Shown: piece after piece, positions 61,031-64,000 of the stretch
Numbering within the stretch: the stretch's first letter is position 1
Layout of the letters: every line of letters begins with the position of its first letter
Assembly: GCF_024701975.1 (NCBI RefSeq)
Contig: NZ_JANLNM010000001.1
Coordinates: 1,736,001-1,800,000 of the forward strand
Direction of reading: 5' to 3'
Source: Variovorax sp. ZS18.2.2
Lineage (GTDB): Bacteria; Pseudomonadota; Gammaproteobacteria; Burkholderiales; Burkholderiaceae_C
DNA length: 64,000 nt
Notes under the pieces: generated by a model
Told to the model about the DNA's origin: nothing
The model's database searches: none
The model's input: the letters and a program-made list of their open reading frames with translations, nothing else
Program-made: the position numbers and the translations under genes

Positions 61031-61594
61031 TTACTTGGGCAGCAGCACCTTGTCGACCACATGGATCACGCCGTTCGACTGATAGACGTTCGGGATCGTG
61101 ACGGTGGCGGTGCCGCCCTTCTCGTCGGTGAGCGTGATCTTGCCGCCCTTGCTCTTGGCAATGAGCGTGCCGCCGGCGACGGTCTTCAGTTCGGCGGAAC
61201 CCTTGCCGGCCTTGATCTCCTTCTTGAGTTCGGCCGCATCGAGCTTGCCCGACACCACGTGGTAGGTCAGCACGCCCGTGAGCGCATCCTTGCTCTCGGG
61301 CTTGAGCAGCGTGTCGACGGTGCCGGCCGGCAGCTTCGCGAAGGCCGCATTGGTCGGCGCGAACACGGTGAACGGACCCGGGCCCTTGAGCGTGTCGACG
61401 AGGCCCGCTGCCTTGACCGCGGCCACCAGCGTGGTGTGGTCCTTGGAGTTGACCGCGTTATCGATGATGTCCTTGGTGGGGAGCATCGGTGCGCCACCGA
61501 CCATGACACTGGCCGCCATCGCCGAATAGGCCCCGGCTGAAAGCGCGATGGCGAGGCTGACGGCGGCGAGGCGATGAAGTTTGCTGCTCTGCAT
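61031..61594 (-). CDS. Secreted fasciclin-domain protein
   Basis: 187 residues. Signal peptide to about residue 28 (LAIALSAGAYSAMAA), then one fasciclin (FAS1) domain with the two conserved blocks DTLKGPGPFTVFAPTNAAF and YQSNGVIHVVDKVLLPK. Typical single-domain bacterial FAS1 proteins act in adhesion or matrix, and in some bacteria respond to stress. The ATG at 61594 was chosen for the signal peptide. Confidence 0.93.
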   Translation of the reverse strand: MQSSKLHRLAAVSLAIALSAGAYSAMAASVMVGGAPMLPTKDIIDNAVNSKDHTTLVAAVKAAGLVDTLKGPGPFTVFAPTNAAFAKLPAGTVDTLLKPESKDALTGVLTYHVVSGKLDAAELKKEIKAGKGSAELKTVAGGTLIAKSKGGKITLTDEKGGTATVTIPNVYQSNGVIHVVDKVLLPK

Positions 61595-61686
61595 GAAGGT
61601 GCTCCTGTTGTGTGACGAGCACGTCGCGAAATGCGCGACGGCTGCCTTCAATACGGGGCGTTGCGTGCAGCAGATTCGTTCATCGA

Positions 61687-61717
61687 CGAAAAAAGAAAAC
61701 GGCGCCTGATTGCGCCG
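61687..61717 (-). terminator. Intrinsic terminator of the small membrane-protein gene
   Basis: Minus strand: 6-bp arms CGGCGC / GCGCCG with a 6-nt loop, followed by TTTTCTTTTTT. It lies 18 nt after the stop of the 61735-62058 gene. Confidence 0.8.
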
Positions 61718-61734
61718 GAGCAAAGCTCAGAACA

Positions 61735-62058
61735 TCAGAACCGGAACGAGCCCAGCGTTCGCAAGTGCGCTCGCAATTCCGAGCGCGGCGTCTTCTTCGC
61801 ATACGCGAGCGCCAGGATCAGGCCGACGCCCGTCGCGGCCGCGCCTCCCAGCACCAAGGGGTTCAAAAGGAAGCGCCCGATCCGCGAACGCGGTGGCTCA
61901 CCGCCATTCCCCTCGCCCGAAGCCGCCCTCTCCAGCGGGGTGACCGCCCGCAGGGCACTCGGGTTCTCTTCTCCTTCGAGGATGCCCTGAGAAATCTCCA
62001 GCGGCGTCAGTTCTTCTGCAATCGGGCCCGAGAGCCGGGTGTCGTTGTTGGCGCGCAT
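61735..62058 (-). CDS. Hypothetical small protein with one membrane helix
   Basis: 107 residues. Polar N-terminal half, then an Ala/Gly/Leu helix (~72-92; LLNPLVLGGAAATGVGLILALAYA) and a short basic tail. Strong ribosome site (GAGGAAAGG) before the ATG at 62058, and a terminator after it, so translation is likely. No family recognised. Upstream it is separated from the peptide-binding protein gene by 130 bp. Confidence 0.72.
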   Translation of the reverse strand: MRANNDTRLSGPIAEELTPLEISQGILEGEENPSALRAVTPLERAASGEGNGGEPPRSRIGRFLLNPLVLGGAAATGVGLILALAYAKKTPRSELRAHLRTLGSFRF

Positions 62059-62188
62059 GGGAAAGCCTTTCCTCTCTGATTGATCTTGCGAACAAGCCTC
62101 GCCTGCCCGCCCGCCGCGGGCGCTCAGCCAGCGGCGGACATTCGCGTAGGCCGAAGGCGCACGCTCGCCCTCGCACCAGCAAACGGCC

Positions 62189-63799
62189 TCAGGGCTGGGG
62201 CTGCTGGAAGTACAAGTCCGCGAAGCTCCCGCGAATGTGCTCGCCCGTCGGCGCGTAGTCGCGCACCTTCTTCGCCACCACCGTGATCGCCGGGTTTGCT
62301 CCCAGCTCGATCGACGGAATGTCACGATGCACGATCTGCTGGAAGTCGATGAAGAGCTGACGCCGCTTGCCCTCGTCCACCTCGACCGCCGCAGCTTCCA
62401 GCAGTCGGTCGACTTCCGGGTTCACGTAGTGCGCCGCATTGGAAAACGGCAGCCCGACCTTGAAGTTCTTCGACCAGAACACCCGCTGCACGCCCACCGT
62501 CGGGTCGAACAGGTTCGTGAGGCTTTCCAGCGTGATGTCGAAGGCCCGCTCGGTGTAGGCCTTGTTCACGTAGGTCGCGAAGTCGTAGCTCTCGATCACC
62601 GCATCGATGCCGATGCGCCCGAGCGACTGGCGCACGAAGTCCGCCGCGCGCCGTTCCTGGAAAGGGTTGTAGAGCAGGCGCAGCTTCAGGCGCGCGCCGC
62701 CTGCACCCGCTGCTCCGCGCTTAAACCCGGCCGCGTCCAGCGCCGCCTCGGCCGCCTTCGGATTGAACGGATACGGCTGGATGCTCGCGTCGTGATAGCG
62801 CGAGATGCCCTTGCCGATGGGCGATGCCGACAGCGTGCCGTAGCCGTACCACACCGTCTTCGCAAACGCGTTGACGTCGATGGCCTGCGCAATCGCCCTT
62901 CTCACTTCGAGCTTCTGCAGCACGGGCGTGTCGAGGTTGAAGTAGATCTGCTGGTGGCTGCCCAGGTAGGGCGAGATGCGCGCGTCGATCTCGATGCCGG
63001 GCAGCTTCTTGAATCGCTCCACGTCCGACAGCGGAATGCCGCTGCTCGCAAGATCGGCCGCGCCCGACTCCAGCGCAGCCGCGCGTGCCGCCGCGTCGAG
63101 GACGAAGCGCACCACCACGCGGTCGAGATAAGGCTTGGGCTTGTCCCAGTAGTTCGGGTTGCGCTCCAGGATGATGTGGCTGCCCTGCACCCACTCCTTG
63201 AACACGAAGGGCCCGGTGCCCACCGGCGCGCTGTTGTACTTGTTGGCCGCGATGTCGGTGCCTTCGTACAGGTGCCTGGGCACGATGGGCGATTCGGTCG
63301 CGGCCAACGCCGTCAACAGGAACGGCGACGGCTTGCTCAGCACGATGACCGCGGTGTACGGGTCCGGCGTCTTCACCTCCACCACGTTGGCAAAGGTGCC
63401 GCGCCCGCGCGGATGCACCTGCTTGAGCGTGAGGATCGAGAAGGCCACGTCGGCGGAAGTGAAGTCCTTCCCGTCATGCCACTTCACGCCCTTGCGCAGC
63501 TCGAAGGTGTATTGCAGGCCGTCCTTGCTCTGCGACCACGCGGTGGCCAGCAACGGCTTGGGCTTGAGCTCGTAGTCGTATGTCAGCAGCCCCTCGACGA
63601 TCTTCGGGCCGATCTCGGTGTTGCCGCCGGCCGTGGTCGTGAGCGGAACGATCGAGGAAGGAACCGGGTTGATCAGCCAGTTCAGCGAGCCGCCGCGCTG
63701 CGGCTGGGCCGCGGCGGTGAGTGCAACAAGAGCGAATGCGGCGACCACGGCCGATGCCGCGCGGCGGGGAACGCCCCGCGCGAGAGTCCAGGGAGTCAT
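62189..63799 (-). CDS. Peptide/nickel-type ABC transporter binding protein
   Basis: 536 residues. Signal peptide (~10-31; AASAVVAAFALVALTAAAQ), no lipobox, then SBP_bac_5 fold: GGSLNWLINPVPSSIVPL, YTFELRKGVKWHDGKDFTSAD, and C-terminal FQQIVHRDIPSIELGANPAITV. Binds a peptide, amine or similar ligand. Starts 15 bp after a MetQ-like gene on the same strand, so the two may be cotranscribed. Cognate permeases are not in the window. Confidence 0.93.
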   Translation of the reverse strand: MTPWTLARGVPRRAASAVVAAFALVALTAAAQPQRGGSLNWLINPVPSSIVPLTTTAGGNTEIGPKIVEGLLTYDYELKPKPLLATAWSQSKDGLQYTFELRKGVKWHDGKDFTSADVAFSILTLKQVHPRGRGTFANVVEVKTPDPYTAVIVLSKPSPFLLTALAATESPIVPRHLYEGTDIAANKYNSAPVGTGPFVFKEWVQGSHIILERNPNYWDKPKPYLDRVVVRFVLDAAARAAALESGAADLASSGIPLSDVERFKKLPGIEIDARISPYLGSHQQIYFNLDTPVLQKLEVRRAIAQAIDVNAFAKTVWYGYGTLSASPIGKGISRYHDASIQPYPFNPKAAEAALDAAGFKRGAAGAGGARLKLRLLYNPFQERRAADFVRQSLGRIGIDAVIESYDFATYVNKAYTERAFDITLESLTNLFDPTVGVQRVFWSKNFKVGLPFSNAAHYVNPEVDRLLEAAAVEVDEGKRRQLFIDFQQIVHRDIPSIELGANPAITVVAKKVRDYAPTGEHIRGSFADLYFQQPQP

Positions 63800-63814
63800 G
63801 TCTTTGTCGCTCGC

Positions 63815-64000
63815 TCAGAAGGCCGGGATCACCGCGCCCTTGTACTTGTCCTGGATGAACTTGCGGACCTCCGGCGTGTGCAGTGCGGCGACCAGCTTGA
63901 CGACGGCGGGCGATGCCGCGTTGTCCTTGCGCGAGGCGATGAAGTTGGCGTAGGGGGACTTGCGGCCGTCTTCGATGAAGAGCGCGTCCTTGCTCGGGTC
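63815..64000 (-). CDS. NlpA/MetQ-family binding protein (C-terminal end only)
   Basis: Last ~61 codons, ending ...RKFIQDKYKGAVIPAF then stop. The segment SPYANFIASRKDNAASPAVVKLVAAL matches the C-terminus of MetQ/NlpA D-methionine-binding lipoproteins. The N-terminal part lies beyond position 64000. Confidence 0.88.
   Translation of the reverse strand, partial: DPSKDALFIEDGRKSPYANFIASRKDNAASPAVVKLVAALHTPEVRKFIQDKYKGAVIPAF

Overview
The window comes from a GC-rich betaproteobacterium of the order Burkholderiales. Gene content and synteny (rimP-nusA-infB-rbfA-truB, lptFG divergent from pepA-holC, dapCDE with pilU, DUF3309, a YheS-type ABC-F protein, a YbfB/YjiJ-type MFS carrier) fit Comamonadaceae, most likely Variovorax or a close relative. 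This is inferred from the proteins, not from a database search. The sequence is almost entirely chromosomal core. I see no IS element, CRISPR array, integrase or rRNA. There is one tRNA.

Layout. 1-6047 (minus) is the N-terminal ~2,015 codons of a giant YadA-type trimeric autotransporter adhesin whose C-terminus lies beyond position 1. Two arrays of an 18-residue (54 bp) repeat make up its stalk. A 588 bp AT-rich intergenic region separates it from two tandem, divergently oriented AraC-type regulators (6636-8956). 8994-18961 (minus) is the translation/transcription operon rimP-nusA-infB-lepB-like-rbfA-truB-typA-EamA, with a signal peptidase I gene inserted between infB and rbfA. 19167-25929 (minus) is a yejABEF-like peptide ABC transporter operon ending in an MFS gene. 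fabI and a periplasmic-type ATP-dependent DNA ligase follow on plus, then a large PLP decarboxylase on minus. 30175-32737 (plus) holds nfeD, an SPFH protein, tRNA-Ser(GGA), a coiled-coil protein and a stand-alone receiver domain. 32834-36537 (minus) holds a LivK-type lipoprotein, a hypothetical gene, holC and pepA.

36559-42484 (plus) carries lptF-lptG, then a CbiX/cysB/methionine aminotransferase run that suggests sulfur metabolism, then three small membrane proteins. hrpA is on minus (42530-46393). 46778-48769 (plus) encodes a soluble chimeric protease, a Clp-type AAA+ ATPase fused to an FtsH-type M41 peptidase. Its long leader contains a promoter, mutually exclusive hairpins and an intrinsic terminator just before the start codon. 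argA, a LysE exporter, dapC, dapD, pilU, dapE, prmB and an ABC-F gene follow (48810-58377).

58421-64000 is the most accessory-looking part. It has a hypothetical gene, a small membrane protein, a Cro-like/CI-like regulator pair around an AT-rich operator region, a GAF protein, a possible small RNA, a REP-like palindrome, a fasciclin protein, a small membrane protein, a peptide-type solute-binding protein and the end of a MetQ-like lipoprotein gene.

The best candidates for something new are the Clp-AAA+/M41 chimera with its attenuator-like leader, and the CI/Cro-like pair without an obvious prophage. The signal peptidase inside the nusA-infB operon is also unusual.
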